In this document: positions 1 to 5,308 of the stretch, piece by piece
How positions within the stretch are numbered: position 1 is the first letter of the stretch
How the letters are laid out: every line of letters starts with the position of its first letter
Assembly: GCA_021769025.1 (NCBI GenBank)
Contig: JAETTS010000109.1
Location: forward strand, 1 to 7,787
DNA: 7,787 nt
Direction: 5' to 3'
Origin: Enterocloster bolteae
Lineage (GTDB): Bacteria; Bacillota_A; Clostridia; Lachnospirales; Lachnospiraceae
The notes under the pieces: generated by a model
Seen by the model: the letters and a program-made list of their open reading frames with translations, nothing else
Told to the model about the DNA's origin: nothing
The model's database searches: none
Program-made: the position numbers and the translations under genes

Positions 1-1065
1 TCCTTTTTCCTGCATCAGCTGCGGATCTTGAAGATTCGGTTTGCCTCATTGGAAGGAAACCGGCAGGAGAATGCCACCTGGGCGGAGAACTGGGTGCTTC
101 AATGGACACCGGAAGCGGAAATTCAGATTGTGGAGGCAGTCTTAAAGGGAGATACCGTGGAGCAGGCAGCCGGATTTGAATTGAAGAACCGGATCGATGA
201 GAATCCTGGGCTCTCCGGTATCGCAGCCGTGGTGGAAGATGCGTGTTACTGTGGGATTCCCCGGGCGCTGTCTATGGCGGTGTCGGCGTTGCAACAGTCG
301 GCGGTGGATGCGGCATCCATTATCGAATTGGCGGATACGGCTATGAGCCTTTCTGTGGTGATCCGATACGGCGATATCCGGAAGCTGGACAGGACACCGT
401 TGCTTCCCATCTTGTCGCAGCTGTTTTTGCGGTCTTGCCTGATTCTGGCGGAAGAGTGCATCTGTGATGATCAGGCGGCCGGGAGCGTGGGGAGGGCCAT
501 GAACCGGATCAACGATGTGGTGCTGAACCATGAGTTCCTTGATGAAGGGCGGTGGCTTCGGGTTCTTTCGGAGATCGGGGAAAGAGATGATCTAAATACC
601 CGGCTGTCTGGCCTGGCGGCGGCCATTCTTTTGGAGCGGGGCCAGATGGATTCGGAGAAACTGGGACGGGAAGTAGAGAGGCGGCTGTCCCGGGGGATTC
701 CGGCGGAATTGGGAGCCGGGTGGTTTGAGGGATTGTCCATGAAGAATCACTATGCTTTGATTGCCAGAATGACGTTGTGGGAGAAGTTGAGCGGATATCT
801 GGATACCCTTTCGGAAGAGGAGTTTAAGAGGGCGCTGGTGTTTCTTCGGAGAGCATTTGCAGATTTTTCGGCGGAGGAGAAGGATCGGATCGCGGAGAAT
901 CTTGGGGAGATCTGGCAGGTGAATCCGGAACAGGTCAGCGAGGTGTTGAATGGAGCCATTGATTTGGGTGAAGAGGGAGGCCTGGCGGTGGAAGAAGGAC
1001 AGGGGGATGCTTTGGGGGCGGAACTTTTAGAGGGGTTGGAGGATTTTGATTTTGATGATTTGTGA
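1..1065 (+). CDS. DUF5682 / YehM-like protein, C-terminal part (5' end outside window)
   Basis: The frame is open from the first base to the TGA at 1063-1065, giving 354 residues. No ribosome binding site precedes the TTG at 28, so I read this as the 3' part of a longer gene. YehM/DUF5682 proteins are about 750 residues, so roughly half would be missing. What is visible is mostly helical and Leu/Glu/Arg-rich, without membrane segments, signal peptide or recognisable catalytic motif, and is probably cytoplasmic. The last 30 or so residues are Gly/Glu/Asp-rich and end in an acidic-aromatic tail (DFDFDDL). The family call rests on general resemblance and above all on the next gene, a YehP-type VWA protein; in E. 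coli yehM and yehP are neighbours with a MoxR-type ATPase gene (yehL). Molecular function is unknown; a scaffold or client-handling role with a MoxR ATPase is inference. The coding strand is strikingly G-rich (many CGG, GGG and TTG codons). Confidence 0.7.
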   Translation, partial: SFFLHQLRILKIRFASLEGNRQENATWAENWVLQWTPEAEIQIVEAVLKGDTVEQAAGFELKNRIDENPGLSGIAAVVEDACYCGIPRALSMAVSALQQSAVDAASIIELADTAMSLSVVIRYGDIRKLDRTPLLPILSQLFLRSCLILAEECICDDQAAGSVGRAMNRINDVVLNHEFLDEGRWLRVLSEIGERDDLNTRLSGLAAAILLERGQMDSEKLGREVERRLSRGIPAELGAGWFEGLSMKNHYALIARMTLWEKLSGYLDTLSEEEFKRALVFLRRAFADFSAEEKDRIAENLGEIWQVNPEQVSEVLNGAIDLGEEGGLAVEEGQGDALGAELLEGLEDFDFDDL

Positions 1066-1231
1066 GTTGGGGGGATGATGCTTATGGGGATGAGGGTGTC
1101 GCGGGAGGTCCGCCTTGCAGGCTGAAAATCCATTCTGCGTCATTTAGCTGAAAGTAAATCAGACAAGACACTGGATTTATATAAGAAATAAAAAGGAGTA
1201 TATGAGGAGTGAACATAGATAGAAGGGAAAC

Positions 1232-1238
1232 AGGAGGG
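1232..1238 (+). promoter_or_regulatory. Ribosome binding site deciding the VWA gene start
   Basis: AGGAGGG lies 9 nt before the ATG at 1248. A second in-frame candidate, GTG at 1209, has AAGGAG at 1193-1198 with a 10-nt gap. The site at 1232 is the closer match to the anti-Shine-Dalgarno sequence and serves an ATG, so I prefer 1248. The 13 extra residues of the longer version show nothing domain-like. Confidence 0.55.
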
Positions 1239-1247
1239 AACTGCCGG

Positions 1248-2513
1248 ATGGCGATAGACAGTGGCGTACAGGTAGACGGAGAGGTAGCAGCGGACAGTGG
1301 TGACAGGGGGGAGCAGGGACAGGAGAGGATCCGGCGCTGGAGGCTGATTCTTGGACAGGAGTCGGAGGATCGGTTTCAGGGGATGAACGGAGCCGGGGAC
1401 ATGGTGTTGTCTGAAGAACAGTTTTTGATGGATCAGGCGTTGGCTGCCATCTATAACAAGGCCGGGGCCGGAGGGTTTGGAACCGGGGCCGGAGGGTTTG
1501 GAACCGGGGGCAGGGGAGCCGGACGGGGGCCGTCCAATCCCCAGATTTCCAAGTGGCTGGGAGATGTCAGGAGCCTGTTTGATAAGGATCTGGTGAAGAT
1601 CATTCAGTCTGACGCTATGGAGCGGTGCGGGTTAAAACAGTTAATCTTTGAGCCGGAGCTTTTGGAGAATCTGGAACCGGATGTGAATATGGCGGCTACG
1701 ATTCTTCTTTTGAAAGATCAGGTTCCCAAGAGGAGCAAGGAAAGTGTCCGGGAGTTTATAAAGAAGATTGTGGAGCAGATCAATCAGTTGCTTGAAAGTG
1801 ATATTCGCAGGGCGGTGACAGCGGCGGTGAATAAGAGGCAGCATTCGCCTATCCCTTCTGCGGCGGCATTGGATTATCAGACAACTATCCGGCGGGGGAT
1901 CAAGAATTTTAATCCCCGGATCGGGAAGGTGGTGCCGGAGCATTTCTATTTTTATGACCGGACTTCCAAGACGGCAGCCAACAAATATACGGTGATTCTG
2001 GATGTGGATCAGAGCGGGTCTATGGGAGAATCGGTGATCTACTCATCCATTGTAGGGTGTATTTTGGCCAGCATGGCTTCGATCCGAACCAGGATCGTAG
2101 CCTTTGATACCCAGGTGGTGGATCTGACGGAAAAGTGCGACGATCCGGTTGACCTTCTATATGGTTTCCAGCTGGGAGGAGGAACGGATATCAATAAGTC
2201 GGTAGCATATTGCCAGACCTTTATTGAGAATCCGAAGAAGACACTGTTTTTTCTGGTGACAGACCTGATGGAAGGCGGGAACCGCGCGGCTCTTATCCGA
2301 CGGTTGGGGGAGATGAAGGAAGACGGGGTTACCGTCGTATGTCTTCTGGCAGTGGCTGACGGAGGCAAACCTTACTATGATGCCCAGATGGCCCAGAAGG
2401 TAGCCGCCCTGGGGATTCCATGTTTTGCCTGTAATCCGGAGAAGCTTCCGGAATTGCTTGAGAAAGCCCTTAAGGGACAGGATCTTTCCGGATTTTCAGG
2501 AGAGAAGGGATAG
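1248..2513 (+). CDS. VWA domain-containing protein, YehP-like (MoxR-associated type)
   Basis: This is a 421-residue protein from the ATG at 1248; starting at GTG 1209 would give 434. The von Willebrand factor A domain occupies about residues 248-415. Its MIDAS metal site is complete: D254-x-S256-x-S258 in DVDQSGSM, T313 in GGGTDI and D339 in VTDLMEGG, so it should bind a divalent cation and an acidic partner ligand. The N-terminal 60 or so residues contain RRWRLILGQ, a motif I associate from memory with this family. Then comes a Gly-rich linker (about 72-94) made partly by a 21-bp tandem duplication, and a helical region (about 97-230). No signal peptide or membrane segment is seen, so it is probably cytoplasmic. 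It follows the YehM-like gene by 182 nt on the same strand, matching the yehM-yehP order. VWA proteins encoded beside MoxR AAA+ ATPases commonly act as substrate or metal-centre adaptors; that role here is inference. Confidence 0.85.
   Translation: MAIDSGVQVDGEVAADSGDRGEQGQERIRRWRLILGQESEDRFQGMNGAGDMVLSEEQFLMDQALAAIYNKAGAGGFGTGAGGFGTGGRGAGRGPSNPQISKWLGDVRSLFDKDLVKIIQSDAMERCGLKQLIFEPELLENLEPDVNMAATILLLKDQVPKRSKESVREFIKKIVEQINQLLESDIRRAVTAAVNKRQHSPIPSAAALDYQTTIRRGIKNFNPRIGKVVPEHFYFYDRTSKTAANKYTVILDVDQSGSMGESVIYSSIVGCILASMASIRTRIVAFDTQVVDLTEKCDDPVDLLYGFQLGGGTDINKSVAYCQTFIENPKKTLFFLVTDLMEGGNRAALIRRLGEMKEDGVTVVCLLAVADGGKPYYDAQMAQKVAALGIPCFACNPEKLPELLEKALKGQDLSGFSGEKG
1464..1505 (+). repeat. Perfect 21-bp tandem duplication in the VWA gene
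   Basis: Two identical 21-bp units (1464-1484 and 1485-1505) lie head to tail, in frame, each coding GAGGFGT. They make the core of a Gly/Phe linker between the N-terminal segment and the helical region. Because each unit is a multiple of three, copy-number change would lengthen or shorten the linker without breaking the frame. Confidence 0.9.
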
Positions 2514-2541
2514 AAAAGCAAAAGAGTCATGTTGCCAAGGG

Positions 2542-2552
2542 CTAACCGTTAG
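2542..2552. repeat. Short inverted repeat CTAAC-C-GTTAG
   Basis: This is an 11-bp perfect inverted repeat with a one-base centre, in the gap between the convergent VWA and dehydrogenase genes. It is the first of three palindromic elements within about 72 bp. On its own it could be chance. Confidence 0.4.
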
Positions 2553-2562
2553 ATAGGACGTA

Positions 2563-2594
2563 GTTGGGAGAGGGCATTCTATCCCTCTCCCAAC
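2563..2594. terminator. Strong hairpin between convergent genes, likely bidirectional transcription end
   Basis: There are two perfectly complementary 12-nt arms, GTTGGGAGAGGG (2563-2574) and CCCTCTCCCAAC (2583-2594), with an 8-nt loop. The stem is GC-rich and should be very stable. It sits 50 nt after the VWA stop and 23 nt after the dehydrogenase stop on the other strand, where a shared terminator is expected. It lacks an immediate T-run on either strand, so it is not a textbook intrinsic terminator. It may block RNA decay, or act together with the AT-rich palindrome beside it. Confidence 0.5.
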
Positions 2595-2595
2595 G

Positions 2596-2613
2596 GATAA
2601 AAGCGCTTTTATC
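2596..2613. repeat. Perfect 18-bp palindrome GATAAAAGC/GCTTTTATC
   Basis: The palindrome is uninterrupted and self-complementary. It lies 3 bp beyond the dehydrogenase stop codon and 1 bp from the strong hairpin. Its TTTT stretches on both strands could supply the U-rich part of a compound terminator. A dyad-symmetric protein binding site is an alternative, but its position downstream of both genes makes a transcription-end role more likely. Confidence 0.6.
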
Positions 2614-2616
2614 TGT

Positions 2617-3669
2617 TTAAGGCTCCAACATTACCTTTACTGCACTTTCGTCTTTCTCGGCGGTCTCATAAGCTTTCTCCCAATCCGCGAGTTTAAAGCA
2701 ATGGGAGATCAGCCCATCTGTTTTGATCACTCCTTTTTCAATTCCGCGAATTACCGCAGGATAAACCTTGGCGGACAGATGGGAGCCGATAATAGTCAGT
2801 TCCTTTCCATCTCCGATTACATTCCAGTCTGTGGTTACCAGATCAGACAATACGCCCATCTGAACATAGCGCCCATGGTTTTTCAGCGCATTCATTCCCT
2901 GGGACACGCTTCTGGGATTTCCGGAGGCCTCAATGTACACATCACAGCCAAGCCCGCCGGTAAGCCGTTTTATTTCCTCCGCCGCATCGCATGCAGCAGG
3001 ATTCAGCACAATGTCTGCTCCAAAGTCTTTTGCCATCTGTGCCCTCTCTTCCCGTACTTCCAGTCCGATGACCAGCTTTGGCAATTTTAAGTTGGCCAGA
3101 TTGCACATGGACAGGCCGATGGCTCCCAGGCCGGCGATTACCACCACATCCTGATTCCGGATGTTTGCCTGTTCTACCGCGTGCATTCCGCAGGCAATGG
3201 GTTCTACCAGAACACTTTGCTCCTTTGAAAAGCTGGTGGGAAGCTTATGCTTTAAACTGGTTGCAGGAAGCTTGACATACTCTGCAAATCCGCCATTGGC
3301 ATATGTTTTGAAACCGAAAACCGCGGATCTTGCACACATCCAGTAAGTTCCGTTTTTGCAGAACTCACATTCTCCACAGGGGACAATCTGTTCTGCACAT
3401 ACGCTGTCGCCCACTTCAATTCCCTCTACGGTTCCGTTTATTTCCACAACCTCTCCGAAAAACTCATGGCCGGGGATACAGGGAGTCTCTATATACCTGT
3501 CTTTCTCGCTGGTTCCCCAGACGCGGATTCCGCCGTGATACGCTTTCAGATCTCCGGCGCAGATTCCACAGCCCTTTACCTTTAAAAGAATCTCTCCATC
3601 TAAAAGCTGTGGAAGGGGATAATTCTCGTATCTGTTGTCAAATGGCGCATATGTAACCAATGCTTTCAT
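2617..3669 (-). CDS. Zinc-dependent medium-chain alcohol/polyol dehydrogenase, erythritol/L-threitol dehydrogenase-like
   Basis: This 350-residue protein has the usual length for zinc-containing MDR enzymes, which oxidise an alcohol to a ketone or aldehyde with NAD(P)+. Catalytic zinc ligands are C37 (GICAGD), H68 with E69 (PGHE) and probably E156 (VEPIAC). The structural zinc lobe has C98, C101, C104 and C112. The Rossmann fold shows GLGAIG at 180-185 with E204 at the end of the second strand, which favours NAD+ over NADP+. The stretches EQIVPCGECEFC, YIEASGNP and GDGKELTIIGSHL resemble, from memory, erythritol/L-threitol dehydrogenases more than sorbitol or threonine dehydrogenases; the exact substrate is inference. 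It is cytosolic. It starts at ATG 3669 with GAAAGGA (3680-3686) as ribosome binding site. It lies 20 nt after the solute-binding protein frame and is presumably cotranscribed, which fits catabolism of an imported sugar alcohol or sugar. No damage is seen in this gene. Confidence 0.88.
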   Translation of the reverse strand: MKALVTYAPFDNRYENYPLPQLLDGEILLKVKGCGICAGDLKAYHGGIRVWGTSEKDRYIETPCIPGHEFFGEVVEINGTVEGIEVGDSVCAEQIVPCGECEFCKNGTYWMCARSAVFGFKTYANGGFAEYVKLPATSLKHKLPTSFSKEQSVLVEPIACGMHAVEQANIRNQDVVVIAGLGAIGLSMCNLANLKLPKLVIGLEVREERAQMAKDFGADIVLNPAACDAAEEIKRLTGGLGCDVYIEASGNPRSVSQGMNALKNHGRYVQMGVLSDLVTTDWNVIGDGKELTIIGSHLSAKVYPAVIRGIEKGVIKTDGLISHCFKLADWEKAYETAEKDESAVKVMLEP

Positions 3670-3689
3670 AGTTTTAAGATCCTTTCTTT

Positions 3690-3899
3690 TTATTTTTCCA
3701 GTACAGCGCTTCCCTGAGTATAAAGCTGATTGGCGGCATCCGCTGCGGTTAAGTCGCCATAGCAGACCCGCTCCACCAGCTGGTTGACCATCTGGGTAAC
3801 CTCTGCCGCCCCTTCAGGCATGGGAGCGTCAATGGGAGTGGAATTGGGTGTTACCACATTGGAAATAAAGTCAGCGGCATCCTGCTGGTTGTCATCCAT
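3690..3899 (-). pseudogene. Severed C-terminal piece of the ABC solute-binding protein
   Basis: These 69 codons are in exactly the same frame as the upstream solute-binding protein, beyond its TGA (3912-3914) and a second stop TAG (3903-3905). The sequence (VTPNSTPIDAP, EGAAEV, YGDLTAADAANQLY) is what the C-terminus of family 1 sugar-binding proteins normally looks like, so it belongs to the same ancestral gene. The ATG at 3899 has no ribosome binding site near it (closest purine-rich stretch AGGTG about 20 nt upstream), so separate translation is unlikely. A 69-residue piece of a two-lobe fold would not function alone. Confidence 0.75.
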
Positions 3900-3911
3900 A
3901 AGCTAAGCGAT

Positions 3912-5060
3912 TCAGTCTGACACCTGGGATGAGATGGGGATTCCTCTTTCGCCTAACAGGATCTTGTTGGCCTCCACATCATTGGTCCAATAACTGATAA
4001 TCTTTGCCGCTTCCTCCGGATGGGCGCTGTCGATGGTCACGCTGAAAAACATACTGGGTTTTAAGTAATCCGATGTCTTCGGGTCTTTAGACGGCCATGT
4101 GGTGATTGCCAGTTCCACTCCCTCTGGAGCCACGTTTCTAAGAGATGCCAGGGAGTTTGACCAGGTGAAGGAGCACCAGCTCATGGTCTCCGGGCTGGAA
4201 CCATATACAAGAGGCATCTGCTCCGGGGTTCCAACGGTTCTTTCGGCATAGATGGAAGGACCGCACATCCACCCTTCCGTGGTTCCCTTCTCATAAATAT
4301 CAAAAAATTTCTTCAGATCTTCTTCGGTTGCCTGGAACTTACCGTCTTCTCCGTACAGATGGGTTCCCTCGCCCCGCATCACATATCCAAGGTAATCTGC
4401 GCCGTTTCCATAAAAGACATCTGTCTTATAGCCGGTTTTCTCATAAACCTCTCTGCAGACTGCATAAAACTCTTCCAGAGTCATATTATCCTTTACCGTG
4501 ATTCCGTTTTCATCCAGAAGGGTCTTGTTGTACACAATGGTTGGGACATTGACTCCGGCGCTGATGGCATAGATCCCATCCCCTACTTTTCCAGGATTCA
4601 GTGCATTTTCACTGACATTAGTAAGATCGATGGTTCCGTCTTCAATGTAGGGAGACAGATCCACCAGCAATCCGTTGCTCACATATTGCTCCAGATAAGA
4701 GTAATCCATCTGTACAATATCTGGCAGAGAATGCCCTGCGGATGCAACGGCAAGCTTGGTCCAGTAATCCGCCCATTCCGTAAACTGGCCGTCAAAGGTA
4801 ACGCCTTCATTTGCATTGCTGTAAAGTTCCAGAACCTGCTGTGTCCTTTCATTCCTTGCCTGATTTCCCCACCATGAAATGGTAAGGGCGGTTCCCTCGG
4901 ATGAGTCTGCTGCTGTCTCGGAAGCGTTGGACTGCTCCGGGGCTTCTTTATTGGATGCCGGGGAATCTGTGTTGGATGGAGCGTTTCCGGAACCGCCGCA
5001 TCCTCCCAACATGGAAACAGCCAGAAGTCCTGCCGCAAGCACTGCCAAATTCTTTTTCAT
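3912..5060 (-). CDS. ABC transporter sugar/polyol solute-binding lipoprotein, truncated by in-frame stops
   Basis: There are 382 codons to the first stop; the full frame to 3690 is 456 codons, the usual size for family 1 (CUT1-type) extracellular solute-binding proteins. It has a lipoprotein signal: MKK, a hydrophobic stretch, then lipobox LGGC with the lipidated Cys at 21. A Ser/Asn/Glu-rich linker (about 22-56) follows, then the binding fold starting at LTISWWGNQ. Trp/Tyr-rich segments (WADYWTKLAVA, MDYSYLEQY, MSWCSFTWSN) fit carbohydrate binding. The start is firm: AAGGAGG at 5068-5074, 7 nt before ATG. Codon 383 is TGA and codon 386 TAG, removing about 70 C-terminal residues. CGA to TGA and CAG to TAG (both C to T) would restore a family-like sequence, SDRIAQLMDDNQ. 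The product is probably unstable or inactive, although the rest is intact. No permease genes follow; the next gene is the dehydrogenase. A kinase/regulator pair diverges upstream and probably controls it. Confidence 0.85.
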   Translation of the reverse strand: MKKNLAVLAAGLLAVSMLGGCGGSGNAPSNTDSPASNKEAPEQSNASETAADSSEGTALTISWWGNQARNERTQQVLELYSNANEGVTFDGQFTEWADYWTKLAVASAGHSLPDIVQMDYSYLEQYVSNGLLVDLSPYIEDGTIDLTNVSENALNPGKVGDGIYAISAGVNVPTIVYNKTLLDENGITVKDNMTLEEFYAVCREVYEKTGYKTDVFYGNGADYLGYVMRGEGTHLYGEDGKFQATEEDLKKFFDIYEKGTTEGWMCGPSIYAERTVGTPEQMPLVYGSSPETMSWCSFTWSNSLASLRNVAPEGVELAITTWPSKDPKTSDYLKPSMFFSVTIDSAHPEEAAKIISYWTNDVEANKILLGERGIPISSQVSD

Positions 5061-5067
5061 AATACAA

Positions 5068-5075
5068 CCTCCTTT
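5068..5075 (-). promoter_or_regulatory. Ribosome binding site of the solute-binding protein gene
   Basis: On the minus strand this reads AAAGGAGG, 7 nt before the ATG at 5060. It is a near-perfect Shine-Dalgarno match, indicating a strongly translated product as expected for an abundant binding protein. Confidence 0.85.
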
Positions 5076-5113
5076 GGTTTGTTGTTTGTTTTATGGAGCT
5101 GAATTGTAGCCTT

Positions 5114-5119
5114 ATTATA
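5114..5119 (-). promoter_or_regulatory. Candidate -10 box for the solute-binding protein operon
   Basis: On the minus strand the box is a perfect TATAAT, which would give a leader of about 45 nt before the ATG. At 16-18 bp spacing only weak -35 hexamers exist (for example TTCTTT at 5137-5142). A good -10 with a poor -35 is typical of activator-dependent promoters and fits control by the divergent regulator, whose family usually has an AraC-type DNA-binding end. A small inverted repeat, CGGA-N6-TCCG (5121-5134), lies in the spacer. Based on motif reading only. Confidence 0.45.
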
Positions 5120-5248
5120 TCGGATTTTTTTCCGAAAAAGAAGGAAGGAAACCGCTTGATTTTCTTCAAAAACCGTCTTGAAAGATCAGGAAAAATATTA
5201 AAAAACCGACATCTAAGTTTAATTTATCTGCTTTCCCTTCGGCATCTA

Positions 5249-5277
5249 TTGCAGGAAAAAATTCCTTTCTATATACT
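5249..5277 (+). promoter_or_regulatory. Candidate promoter for the histidine kinase/response regulator operon
   Basis: A -10 box TATACT (5272-5277, five of six matches) has TTGCAG (5249-5254, good first three bases) 17 bp upstream. Transcription would start near 5284, leaving about 25 nt before the TTG start at 5309, just enough for the ribosome binding site. This placement also argues against the longer frame that begins at 5093. Confidence 0.4.
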
Positions 5278-5295
5278 TTTTACAGAACCTGGAGA

Positions 5296-5301
5296 AAGGA
5301 G
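5296..5301 (+). promoter_or_regulatory. Ribosome binding site fixing a TTG start for the kinase
   Basis: AAGGAG lies 7 nt before the TTG at 5309. The frame is open further upstream to an ATG at 5093, but that ATG has no Shine-Dalgarno sequence and would place 72 non-family-like residues before the first membrane segment. TTG 5309 is therefore the likely start. Confidence 0.7.
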
Positions 5302-5308
5302 CCCACAC

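Noticed and set aside
750..1133. 127-codon open frame on the minus strand under the YehM-like gene
   Set aside because: It is Ser/Pro/Arg-rich and is the antisense shadow of a real coding frame, with no ribosome binding site or family resemblance.
1202..1222. Tiny open frame (ATG to TAG, six codons) just upstream of the VWA gene, possible leader peptide
   Set aside because: Its AAGGAG is only 3 nt from the ATG, and there is no attenuator-like structure or codon enrichment. Chance is sufficient.
1066..1231. Possible separate promoter (TATATA/TATAAG near 1178-1185) between the YehM-like and VWA genes
   Set aside because: An AT-rich -10-like stretch exists but no acceptable -35 is found at 16-18 bp. 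The two genes may simply be cotranscribed despite the gap.
3903..3914. Recoding of TGA as selenocysteine or TAG as pyrrolysine
   Set aside because: I see no stem-loop resembling a SECIS directly after the TGA. The family has no known Sec or Pyl here, and two different stops three codons apart would need two recoding systems.
4359..4877. 172-codon open frame on the plus strand antisense to the solute-binding protein gene
   Set aside because: It is a shadow of the opposite-strand gene. The translated product has no domain-like pattern and the true gene is unambiguous.
5146..5160. Catabolite-repression (cre)-like sequence AGGAAACCGCTTGAT
   Set aside because: It has at least two mismatches to the WTGNAANCGNWNNCW consensus, including a conserved flank position, and little dyad symmetry. 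It is too weak to annotate, although its position upstream of the binding protein promoter is suggestive.
5093..5308. 72-residue N-terminal extension of the histidine kinase
   Set aside because: There is no Shine-Dalgarno sequence before the ATG at 5093. The region holds promoter-like sequence for both divergent operons, and a good ribosome binding site precedes the TTG at 5309.
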